From: Pelobacter sp. UBA6093
Lineage (GTDB): Bacteria > Desulfobacterota > Desulfuromonadia > Desulfuromonadales > Syntrophotaleaceae
Assembly: GCA_002435955.1 (NCBI GenBank)
Contig: DIWZ01000033.1
Span: forward strand, 1-26,052
Length of the DNA stretch: 26,052 nt
Reading direction: 5' to 3'
This document shows positions 7,468 through 14,932 of this stretch, piece by piece (the stretch's first letter is position 1; the number at the start of each line of letters is the position of its first letter). The translations under genes and the position numbers were made by a program. The notes under the pieces were generated by a model. The model did not search any database. It was not told the DNA's origin and saw only the letters and a list, made by a program, of their open reading frames with translations.

Positions 7468-8826
7468 TCAAACAGCACTGTCTTCGGATGGGTCGACGAT
7501 TTCACCGATGAGATCGTAGTCCGAAGAATCGGTGATACGTAGCGACACAATCTGCCCGATATCGGCCTGACCAGCCGTAATATACACCTGGCCATCGACA
7601 TCGGGGGCCTGACGCACACTGCGACCGCTCAGCAGCAGTTCGGTTTCTTCGCTGTATCCTTCCACCAGCACCGGTTCGATACGACCGACCAGCGCCCGGT
7701 TACGGCGGAAGGAAACGCGCTGCTGAGCCTTCATCAGTTTGTTGTAGCGGCTCTTCTTGATTCGCTCGGGCACCTGGTCAGGTAGGGCGGCAGCCGGGGT
7801 GCCGTCTTCACGGGAGTAACGGAATACCCCGACCCGGTCGAAATGCCCCTCTTCGACAAACGCCAGCAGCTTGGCGAATTCCGCCTCCGTTTCTCCGGGG
7901 AAACCAACAATGAAGGAAGTGCGCAGGGTCAGATCGGGGATCCGCTGACGCATGCGGCGTACAAGGTCACGGATGGTATCTTCACCGACCCGTCGGTTCA
8001 TGCGCGCCAGTACCTGATCATCGATATGCTGCAGGGGCACGTCGAAATAGCTGCAAATCTTGTCCTCGGTTGCCACCAGCTCGATAAGTTCGTCGCTGAT
8101 GCCGTCCGGATAAGCATACAACAGCCGCAGCCAACGCAGATCAGGCACCTTGACCAGTTCCCGCAGCAGGTTCTCCAGTCGGGCACCATCGTGACGATCG
8201 GCGCCAAAGGCGGTAATGTCCTGGGCAATAAGATTGACTTCCTGCGCCCCGGCTGCCACCAGCCTTTCGACTTCCGCCACCACCGAAGCGATGGAGCGTG
8301 AACGCAACGGGCCGCGCAACTGCGGAATTATGCAATAGGAGCAGAGATTATTGCAGCCTTCGGCGATCTTCACATAGGTCGAGTAAAAAGGCGAGGAAGC
8401 GACCCGCGGGGTGGTATGATCGTAAAGATATTGCGGCAGCCCCACCGACTGGCGGACCGCTTCGCCACGATCGTGGGCATCGATAAGTTCGAGAATCCGC
8501 GGCACCTCCCCGGTACCGAGCAGGATATCGACCTCCGGCAGTTCCTTGGCCATATCCTCGGCATAGCGCTGGGACAGGCAACCGGTGACGATCAGCAGTT
8601 TGCAGCTGCCGGATTTTTTGTATTCGATGGCTTCAAGGAGGGTTTCCACCGATTCCTCTTTGGCATCGCTGATAAAACCACAGGTATTGACGATAATAAT
8701 ATCGGCCTGAGCTTCGGCGGTGATGATTTCAAACCTGTCCTGGGGCAGATACCCCAGCATGACCTCGGCATCCACCAGGTTTTTGGCACAACCGAGGCTT
8801 ATCATACTGACTTTGCGTTTTTCCAC
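7468..8826 (-). CDS. rimO: Ribosomal protein S12 methylthiotransferase RimO
   Basis: RimO is a radical-SAM enzyme that adds a methylthio group to an aspartate of ribosomal protein S12. This 452-residue protein shows the N-terminal MTTase cluster cysteines C13, C49 and C83. The radical-SAM motif CNNLCSYC gives C158, C162 and C165, and a TRAM-like C-terminal domain covers about the last 65 residues. The stretch SLGCAKNLVD near the N-terminus is typical of RimO rather than MiaB. I chose GTG 8826 because GAAGGA lies upstream and the protein then begins MEKRKVSMISLGCAKN, as family members do. A longer frame from TTG 8856 is unsupported. It lies 39 bp after yajQ and ahead of apbE, on the same strand. 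Confidence 0.96.
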   Translation of the reverse strand: MEKRKVSMISLGCAKNLVDAEVMLGYLPQDRFEIITAEAQADIIIVNTCGFISDAKEESVETLLEAIEYKKSGSCKLLIVTGCLSQRYAEDMAKELPEVDILLGTGEVPRILELIDAHDRGEAVRQSVGLPQYLYDHTTPRVASSPFYSTYVKIAEGCNNLCSYCIIPQLRGPLRSRSIASVVAEVERLVAAGAQEVNLIAQDITAFGADRHDGARLENLLRELVKVPDLRWLRLLYAYPDGISDELIELVATEDKICSYFDVPLQHIDDQVLARMNRRVGEDTIRDLVRRMRQRIPDLTLRTSFIVGFPGETEAEFAKLLAFVEEGHFDRVGVFRYSREDGTPAAALPDQVPERIKKSRYNKLMKAQQRVSFRRNRALVGRIEPVLVEGYSEETELLLSGRSVRQAPDVDGQVYITAGQADIGQIVSLRITDSSDYDLIGEIVDPSEDSAV

Positions 8827-8865
8827 GTTGATCAATTCCTTCAAGCCCTGTCCCAATGCCCTGCT

Positions 8866-9351
8866 TCAGGACCGCATGTTGACAAACTGTAGTTCGATAC
8901 CCAGATCCTGCCCCTTGAGGAGCTGGATGACATCCTGCAGATCGTCGATTTTTTTACCCGACACCCGCACCTGATCATCCATGATCTGGGCCTGGACCTT
9001 GAGTTTGCTGTCTTTGATGTGTTTGATGATTTCCTTGCCCTTTTCCTTGGAAATCCCCTGTACAATGGCCACGCGCTGGCGCACAGCACCGCCGGAGGCG
9101 GGCTCCTTTTTACCGAAATCGAGACACCTGGGGGAAAGGTTGCGCTTGGCAAGCTTCCCTCTGAGTACATCGATCACGGCATCCAGCTTGTAATCGTCCG
9201 CACCGAGCAGCACGATGGCCTCGTTCTCCAGATTGATCTCGTTATGTGTTCCCTTGAAATCGTAACGCTGCTGAATCTCTTTCAGAGCCTGATTGACGGC
9301 GTTGTCGATCTCCTGCATGTCGACCTTGGACACAATATCGAAACTCGGCAT
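8866..9351 (-). CDS. yajQ: YajQ-family nucleotide-binding protein
   Basis: This 161-residue protein matches YajQ along its full length: it starts MPSFDIVSKVD, has QRYDFKGT near residue 28, VRQRVAIVQGISKEKGKEI in the middle and ends in LGIELQFVNMRS. The fold is two ferredoxin-like domains. The family binds nucleotides, and members in Xanthomonas and Pseudomonas are reported c-di-GMP effectors. With the REC-PilZ protein, it is the second candidate c-di-GMP reader in the window. It starts at ATG 9351 and lies 146 bp after lolA, so it may have its own promoter, although I found no convincing one. rimO follows closely. Confidence 0.95.
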   Translation of the reverse strand: MPSFDIVSKVDMQEIDNAVNQALKEIQQRYDFKGTHNEINLENEAIVLLGADDYKLDAVIDVLRGKLAKRNLSPRCLDFGKKEPASGGAVRQRVAIVQGISKEKGKEIIKHIKDSKLKVQAQIMDDQVRVSGKKIDDLQDVIQLLKGQDLGIELQFVNMRS

Positions 9352-9497
9352 AGCACACCCTTTCCTACTGAAAATTCCAGATTGTTCAATGGCTTATACC
9401 ATAGGGTGCGATAACAGGGAAAGATTTTCCTGCACCCGTTGGCCATGCGGGTTCATTCCCGCGGGCAGGAAGCCGAAGTTTGAAATGGCAGCGAAGA

Positions 9498-10244
9498 TTA
9501 TTGCCCGAAAGCGCCCTGTTCGGGGCGCAGCACTTCTGTGCCCGCCGGCGGCACAAACCGGAACTGGGCTTCGCCCGGTCCCTGGTTGAGTCGCGGCTCG
9601 CTGAATCGCACGATGGTGCGGTTGTCCGCAGCACCAAACAGCGTGGCCGCACGCAGCGGATAGACTGGCTTGCCGGCGACTACCGCCTGATCGACCTCGA
9701 GCAGCAGTTGCTCGAGATATGCGGAAGGCTTGCGTGGCCGCAGCACCAGGCGGTAATGGCCTTCGGGACTCTGGCGCGGATCCCCCCAGGTGATGATGAA
9801 CTGACGGCTCAGATTACCCAGATCGGTCAGAAAAGCCAGGGGATTGTCGGTACCGGCCTGGCCATCGGCGGGCATCGGCGATTCGATCACCTGGCGGTTG
9901 TCAGGCATGTACACCCAGACCGTCCTGCCATCGGACACGATCAACTGGGGATCAGGCTGCAGATATTCCCAACGAAACCGGGCGGCTGAGGTTTTACGGT
10001 CGGCAAACCGCACCGTAACCCGACCGCTGGCGGTCTGGACCTGATCCAGAGAGCTCAGGTAGGCCTCCTGGGAAAAGCTGGCCTGAAAATCGCGGATACG
10101 GTTGTGTTTTGTTTCTGCCTGAAAGGGCCTCTGCAAAGCCTTGACCACCGTATCCAGACTGACCGGCCCGGCATAGGCGCAGGGGGAAATGAGACTTGCC
10201 AGCCAGACTACACAGATGCTTGATAGCAAAATTATTTTTTTCAC
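9498..10244 (-). CDS. lolA: Outer-membrane lipoprotein carrier LolA
   Basis: LolA is the periplasmic chaperone that carries lipoproteins from LolCDE to the outer membrane. This 248-residue protein begins with a signal peptide cut after AYA (residue 25). It shows family-typical segments: FQASFSQEAYL (about 53-63), FRWEYLQPDPQLIVSDG (about 89-105), VWVYMPDNRQV (about 108-118) and a C-terminal RFSEP segment. GTG 10244 overlaps the cheA stop as GTGA, and AAGGAG sits within the end of cheA, so translation is coupled to cheA. LolCDE is not in the window. Placing lolA at the end of a chemotaxis operon is unusual and is noted as a finding. Confidence 0.93.
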   Translation of the reverse strand: MKKIILLSSICVVWLASLISPCAYAGPVSLDTVVKALQRPFQAETKHNRIRDFQASFSQEAYLSSLDQVQTASGRVTVRFADRKTSAARFRWEYLQPDPQLIVSDGRTVWVYMPDNRQVIESPMPADGQAGTDNPLAFLTDLGNLSRQFIITWGDPRQSPEGHYRLVLRPRKPSAYLEQLLLEVDQAVVAGKPVYPLRAATLFGAADNRTIVRFSEPRLNQGPGEAQFRFVPPAGTEVLRPEQGAFGQ

Positions 10245-12028
10245 AGGATATCTCCTTTGGTGGTTGTCGACAGAGAGCAGGGTATCAATGCACAGGGGTC
10301 TACAAGAAAAACCACCCGCCCATCGCCTAAAATAGTGGCTCCGCTCAACCCGTGAATCGTATTAAGGGGAAATGCCAGCGGTTTGACGAACACTTCTTTC
10401 TGACCTGCCACGGCATCGACCACCAATCCGGCATGGCCGCCACGCAGTTCGCAGACAATGATGGAAGCATGGCTTCCGGTGGCACCGGGGAGACCCAGCA
10501 ATCCGGATAAAAAAACCAACCGCAATTGGCGATCTCCGAGGTCGGCCGTATGGCTGTTACCAAATCCACGCAACTGTTGCCGTGGCACATCCAGGGTTTG
10601 TTCGATCCATATGAGGGGCAAGGCCACCATGTGACCGTCGGCCTCCACCAACAGCACCGGCACAATGGAAACCGTCAGCGGCAGAATAAACCGGAAACAG
10701 ACCCCCTGCCCCCGGCTGGAAAGAATCTGCAGCGTGCCGCCGAGCTGGTCGACGGTGTGTCGGACCACATCCATGCCGATGCCGCGGCCGGAGATCTCCG
10801 TTATGCGCCTGGCGGTAGTAAAACCGGGGCGACAGATGAGTTGCAGCAATTCGGCCTCACTCATTTCGGCACCCTGTCCTGCCTGTAAAAATCCGTCCTG
10901 TCGAGCCCGCTCAGCCAACCATGCCGGATCGAGTCCGCGACCGTCATCGCTGACATCGAGGGTTACCCGGTCACGATCGCGCCGCGCCGCGATGGTAATG
11001 GTTCCGCGTTCTTCAATACCGTGATCCACGGCGTTGCGCACCATGTGCATCAGAGGCTCGGACATGGCCTCGAGTATGGCCCGATCGAGCCGCACATCGT
11101 TGCCGATCAGATCCAAGCTGATCGTCTTGCCCGTACTCCGGCACAACTCCCTGACCAGACGCGGCAACGTTGCCGTAACGGCTTCCAGCGGGACCATACG
11201 GGCGTCAAGCACCTGGTGACGCAGATCGCCCAGCAATCGGTCAAGCTGCAGACAGCTGCCCTCGATCTCCTCCTGCAGCCCTTGCTGCAAAGATGCCTGC
11301 AACCGATGGCGGGCCGTCAACAGCTCCCCGGACAACCCCACAAACCGATCCAGCAGGTTGGTGGAAACCCGCACCGTAGCCTGGCCGACACCATGCCGAA
11401 TGACCAATCCCGGTTCTGAATCGGCCCGGGTTGTCGTCTCCACCGATACGGAATCGGAGATTCCGCGGCAGCGCTGCAGGATATCCTCGATATCGACTTG
11501 ACACAGCAAATCGACTTCCAGCATACCGGGCAAAATGCCTTCGGCTATCTTTTCCGGCTCGGGTCTGCAGCTTTGCAGAGTTCCGAGCCTCATCAACTCG
11601 TTTACCAGCAGCAACCAGTGGGATAAAGCCCCCCCCGGCATGCTGATTTGCAGGGACAGAACCCGATCCTGCGGATCCGTTGCGGCGTCATCCCCTTCCG
11701 GAGCCTCCGGGCGCCCCGCCACCACATCGGCAAGCCGTGCCTCGAGGAGATCCAAACCGTGGTATAACTGTTCTACAGCCTCGGCGGGCAGTCTGCCGGT
11801 ACGCCGCAGGCGTTCCAACCCGTCTTCCATGGTATGGGCCAGGCCGGCCAGGCGCCGAAACCCCATGCTGGCCGCCATGCCCTTGATGGAATGAATGGAA
11901 CGAAACAGGCCAAGTAACCCGTCCTTATTTTCCGGCTGTTCGGCCATGACCGACAGCCAGCGCTGCATAGTGAGCAGATGCTCCCGGGTTTCGACCAGGA
12001 AGATATGTAAATATTCCGGTTGATTCAC
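10241..12028 (-). CDS. cheA: Chemotaxis histidine kinase CheA
   Basis: This 595-residue soluble kinase transfers phosphate to CheY/CheB under receptor control. P1 (1-105) carries the phosphorylated H46 in FRSIHSIKG. A middle region (about 122-200) may be a P2-like domain. P3 dimerisation spans about 218-290. The P4 ATPase has an N box HMVRNAVDHG (328-337), G1 DDGRG (361-365), an F box PGFTT (401-405) and G2 GRGIGMD (414-420). The P5 CheW-like domain covers about 452-585. The loop after the N box is shorter than usual (HGIEERG, then directly TITI). GTG 12028 overlaps the cheW stop as GTGA. A longer in-frame extension to 12208 runs inside cheW and is unlikely. Confidence 0.95.
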   Translation of the reverse strand: MNQPEYLHIFLVETREHLLTMQRWLSVMAEQPENKDGLLGLFRSIHSIKGMAASMGFRRLAGLAHTMEDGLERLRRTGRLPAEAVEQLYHGLDLLEARLADVVAGRPEAPEGDDAATDPQDRVLSLQISMPGGALSHWLLLVNELMRLGTLQSCRPEPEKIAEGILPGMLEVDLLCQVDIEDILQRCRGISDSVSVETTTRADSEPGLVIRHGVGQATVRVSTNLLDRFVGLSGELLTARHRLQASLQQGLQEEIEGSCLQLDRLLGDLRHQVLDARMVPLEAVTATLPRLVRELCRSTGKTISLDLIGNDVRLDRAILEAMSEPLMHMVRNAVDHGIEERGTITIAARRDRDRVTLDVSDDGRGLDPAWLAERARQDGFLQAGQGAEMSEAELLQLICRPGFTTARRITEISGRGIGMDVVRHTVDQLGGTLQILSSRGQGVCFRFILPLTVSIVPVLLVEADGHMVALPLIWIEQTLDVPRQQLRGFGNSHTADLGDRQLRLVFLSGLLGLPGATGSHASIIVCELRGGHAGLVVDAVAGQKEVFVKPLAFPLNTIHGLSGATILGDGRVVFLVDPCALIPCSLSTTTKGDIL

Positions 12029-12471
12029 CGACTTGTCCACCCCGACCACTGTTCCGTGGTTACCGCCCCGGTCGGCGACAGACGCCGTTGAAGGCTCTGC
12101 TGCAGGGCAACCGGGTCGATCAAACCGGCCAATCCGCGGGCACAGAGAAAAACCTCGCGCACCCAGGGATACATGACACCGCCCGGCATGACAATCGTCC
12201 GGTGGCACAAGCCGTGGACGGCATTGACCGCTAAAGCCATACAGGCCCCCTGCAATACAACTATATGCTCGCCCGTCTCGCCTTTTGCACCGCGCAGCTG
12301 GATAAAATCGAAAACCGGCACCACCACATCGTGAAGGTTGATCGCCCCCAGTAACCCCGCCGGCGCCAAGGGCACATAATGCAGCGGCGGCGACTTCAGC
12401 ACTTCGCGTACTTCTTTCACATCAAGCCCGAACAACGCCCGGCCCGATGCCAGCAACAGAGTCCGCGCCAT
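12025..12471 (-). CDS. cheW: Chemotaxis coupling protein CheW
   Basis: This 148-residue CheW-domain protein links receptors to CheA. Diagnostic stretches are the first strand SGRALFGLDVKEVREVL (9-25), LLGAINLHDVVVPVFDF (about 40-56) and VNAVHGLCH (about 82-90). ATG 12471 shares one base with the receptor stop (TGATG), and its own stop overlaps the cheA start, so receptor, coupler and kinase are translated as one coupled unit. The C-terminal 30 residues extend slightly beyond the minimal CheW fold and are not conserved by eye. Confidence 0.92.
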   Translation of the reverse strand: MARTLLLASGRALFGLDVKEVREVLKSPPLHYVPLAPAGLLGAINLHDVVVPVFDFIQLRGAKGETGEHIVVLQGACMALAVNAVHGLCHRTIVMPGGVMYPWVREVFLCARGLAGLIDPVALQQSLQRRLSPTGAVTTEQWSGWTSR

Positions 12472-13748
12472 CAGTTGGTCCGCTTCAATCCAATGTGAAA
12501 CCGACTGACCCGCTCCTGCAGCTCTTCGGCCAGCGCATAAAGATCCTGGGCAGAAAGGGCCATGCGCTCCATGGCGGCTGACTGTTGTTCACTGGCAGCG
12601 GAAGACTCTTCGCTGGCCGCGGCATTTTCCGACACGACCCGGGCGATCTCATCGACCGTATCAGCCAGCTTGCCGACCTCCCCGACCTGTTGCAGAGAGA
12701 GGGTACTGATAGCCTCGGCCCGATCGCCGGCGATCTTGGCCGTGGTGACAATCTCTTCGAAAGTTTTGCCGGTGCGATGCACCGCGGAACGACCGGAGCT
12801 CATCCCCAGGACATTTTCCTTCAGAGCCTTCTGCACACTGGCACTTTCCTCCTGCAAAACAACAATCATTTCGGTGATCTCCGCCATGGCCCGCTCCGAC
12901 GAATCGGCCAGCTTGCAGATTTCCTCGGCCACCACGGTAAAGCCCCGGCCGTGTTCGCCGGCGCGCGCCGCTTCGATGGAAGCATTGAGCGCCAGAAGAT
13001 TGGTTTTTTGCGAAAGGGCGGTAATAAAATCTGCCACCTTGCCGATTTTTTGCACGCGGGCACTGAAGGACAACATTTGCTGGCCGTGCTGCTCCACCCC
13101 ATCGAGAACCTGGCCGAGCTTGCTCATGGCCAGGGTCACGACCTGCCCGCCGCGCTCCGCGGTCTGAACAGTTTCCCCCGCTGCCCTGGCAGCGGCCCGG
13201 GCCGCTTCGGCAACCTGGTCTCCCGACATCGCCATCTGGCGGAAATGCTCGGAAGCCTGTTCCACCATGGCCGCCTGGGTCTCCGCACCACGGCTGATCT
13301 GTTCCACCGCGCCGGTCACCTCATGAGCCGAGGCGGTGACTTCCTGGGACATGGTGGATAACCCCTGAGCCTCTTCCGCCACCCTGGAAGATGAGGTACG
13401 AATATACCCGACCAGCTCCCGCAAGTTGGTCGTTACCCGGTTGAGAGAGTCGGCCAGCTCCGCGGTTTCGTCGGGAAGCAGATTGTTGGGCAGATAGACC
13501 GTCTGGGACAGGTCACCGTCACTGATGCGTTCCGCCGCGCTTTTAAGCACCAAGATATTGGCGGTAAAAGCCTTGGAAAAGATCCAGCCCAGCATCAGCC
13601 CCACCAGCAGAGCGCAGGCCGTCGACAGGGTCTGCTCCAGGTAATGAGGCACCAGGGCGGCAGCGGGTACCAGGTAATTCAGCGCCACGATCGAGGCGAC
13701 CACGATGATGAACCCCATGACGAACTTGTAGGTGATTTCAACTCTCAT
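12471..13748 (-). CDS. Methyl-accepting chemotaxis protein without periplasmic sensor domain
   Basis: This 425-residue receptor has TM1 (about 8-26), a loop of only about 14 residues, TM2 (about 41-58), a HAMP domain (about 59-112) and a long signalling coiled coil. The hairpin tip KTNLLALNASIEAARAGE (248-265), then GRGFTVVAEE, is the CheA/CheW contact region. No ligand-binding domain separates the two helices, so it cannot bind a periplasmic ligand in the usual way. It may sense membrane state, act through a partner, or respond in the cytoplasm. No C-terminal CheR-tether pentapeptide is present. I chose ATG 13748 because AAAGGAG precedes it; the longer frame to 13790 lacks such a site. It heads the block MCP, cheW, cheA, lolA. 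Confidence 0.93.
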   Translation of the reverse strand: MRVEITYKFVMGFIIVVASIVALNYLVPAAALVPHYLEQTLSTACALLVGLMLGWIFSKAFTANILVLKSAAERISDGDLSQTVYLPNNLLPDETAELADSLNRVTTNLRELVGYIRTSSSRVAEEAQGLSTMSQEVTASAHEVTGAVEQISRGAETQAAMVEQASEHFRQMAMSGDQVAEAARAAARAAGETVQTAERGGQVVTLAMSKLGQVLDGVEQHGQQMLSFSARVQKIGKVADFITALSQKTNLLALNASIEAARAGEHGRGFTVVAEEICKLADSSERAMAEITEMIVVLQEESASVQKALKENVLGMSSGRSAVHRTGKTFEEIVTTAKIAGDRAEAISTLSLQQVGEVGKLADTVDEIARVVSENAAASEESSAASEQQSAAMERMALSAQDLYALAEELQERVSRFHIGLKRTN

Positions 13749-13912
13749 CAACCAGCTCCTTTGAAGGACGAGGCATACAAGGGTTATCAAACTGGCGGCA
13801 AGCCGACAGGTTTCAGTTTACTTCATGGCCACAGCAAAGATCGTTCCACAGGCTGACAATCAGATAATACCTGGTGGTTAGACGGCTCAGTTCGCGAACG
13901 GTTTATGGTTAA

Positions 13913-14932
13913 TCAACACGTCGCATCATTTTTCGGGGCGGATACCCGGGCAAAATGGTTGAATCCGACACAGTCGGCCTGGCGCACTTCACCGGCGGCA
14001 TTGCGCAGACGCAGCCCCGCATCGGGGGCGGTAATCACGCCGATGCGGGTCAGGGGCAGTTGCAAGCTGCCGGCCAGATCCTGCAGTGCTGCATCGCGGT
14101 CCGGCGGTGCCGTAAACAGCAATTCGTAGTCTTCCCCGCCGCTCAAGGCCAGCTGCATAAGCCGCGGATCGTTGTGCAGCGCCGCCCGAAAGGGCTCGGA
14201 CAGGGGCAGCCGGGGCTCTTCCAGCAGGGCACCCGTACCGGAAGCTTTGAGGATATGTCCCAGATCGGCCGACAACCCGTCGGATATATCGATCATGGCG
14301 CTTGCCAGGCGGGCCTCGGCCAACGCCTGTCCCAATGCCACGCGCGCGGTGGGATTGTGATGCCGGGCTTCCAGATGCGGATCGAGGGGTGTGCCGGCGG
14401 TAAGCAGCTGCAAGGCCAACGCACTGTCACCCAGAGTCCCGGATACATAAATACTCTCTCCGACCCGAGCCCCGCCGCGCAGCAGTTCCCGGCCCGCAGC
14501 CACCGAGCCTTCAGCGGTTACGCTGATCAGCAGCGGCCCGGGCGAACGGCAGGTGTCGCCGCCGACCAGGCAGGCACCGTATTCGGTGACCGCTTCGAGA
14601 AATCCGTCCATGAAAAGCTGCAGTTCCTCAACGGTGAAATCAGCCGGCACGCCCAATCCCAGATACAGGTGGCGCGGTCGGCCACCCATGGCCGCGATAT
14701 CGCTGACATTGACCGACACACTTTTACGCCCTAAACGGCGGCTGTCTGTCCAGCCACGCTGAAAATGAACACCTTCGATGAGCAGATCCTTGGTAGTCAG
14801 CAAGTGCTGCCCCGGCGGCAACTCGAGGACCGCGCAATCGTCACCGATGCCGTGAACGACCCCATTACCGACTGCGGCGGCCGCGCGGATGCGTTCGATG
14901 AAACCGAATTCGCCCAGTTCCGCCAGCTTCAT
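13913..14932 (-). CDS. thiL: Thiamine-monophosphate kinase ThiL
   Basis: ThiL phosphorylates thiamine monophosphate to thiamine diphosphate with ATP, the last step of cofactor synthesis. This 339-residue protein carries the motifs GIGDDCAVL (28-36), DLLIEGVHF (49-57), NVSDIAAMGG (75-84), LVGGDTC (about 122-128) and a later ISDGLSADLGHI, all Mg2+/ATP-binding elements of the PurM/AIR-synthase fold. ATG 14932 overlaps the lon stop as ATGA, so it is coupled to lon. It may therefore be expressed more under heat shock. No other thiamine genes are nearby. The 164 bp to the MCP start probably contain a separate promoter. Confidence 0.96.
   Translation of the reverse strand: MKLAELGEFGFIERIRAAAAVGNGVVHGIGDDCAVLELPPGQHLLTTKDLLIEGVHFQRGWTDSRRLGRKSVSVNVSDIAAMGGRPRHLYLGLGVPADFTVEELQLFMDGFLEAVTEYGACLVGGDTCRSPGPLLISVTAEGSVAAGRELLRGGARVGESIYVSGTLGDSALALQLLTAGTPLDPHLEARHHNPTARVALGQALAEARLASAMIDISDGLSADLGHILKASGTGALLEEPRLPLSEPFRAALHNDPRLMQLALSGGEDYELLFTAPPDRDAALQDLAGSLQLPLTRIGVITAPDAGLRLRNAAGEVRQADCVGFNHFARVSAPKNDATC

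Noticed and set aside
9352..9497. Terminator or promoter between lolA and yajQ
   Set aside because: A small GCGGG/CCCGC stem has no T tract, and a TATAAG-like box has no acceptable -35 partner.
12029..12208. N-terminal extension of CheA by 60 codons
   Set aside because: The frame runs through the cheW coding sequence and yields a Cys/Pro-rich stretch unlike CheA. The overlap start at 12028 fits the coupled gene pattern.
13749..13912. Sigma-28 or sigma-54 promoter before the MCP gene
   Set aside because: I looked for TAAA/GCCGATAA and TGGCAC/TTGC arrangements on the - strand. Only partial matches with wrong spacing were found.
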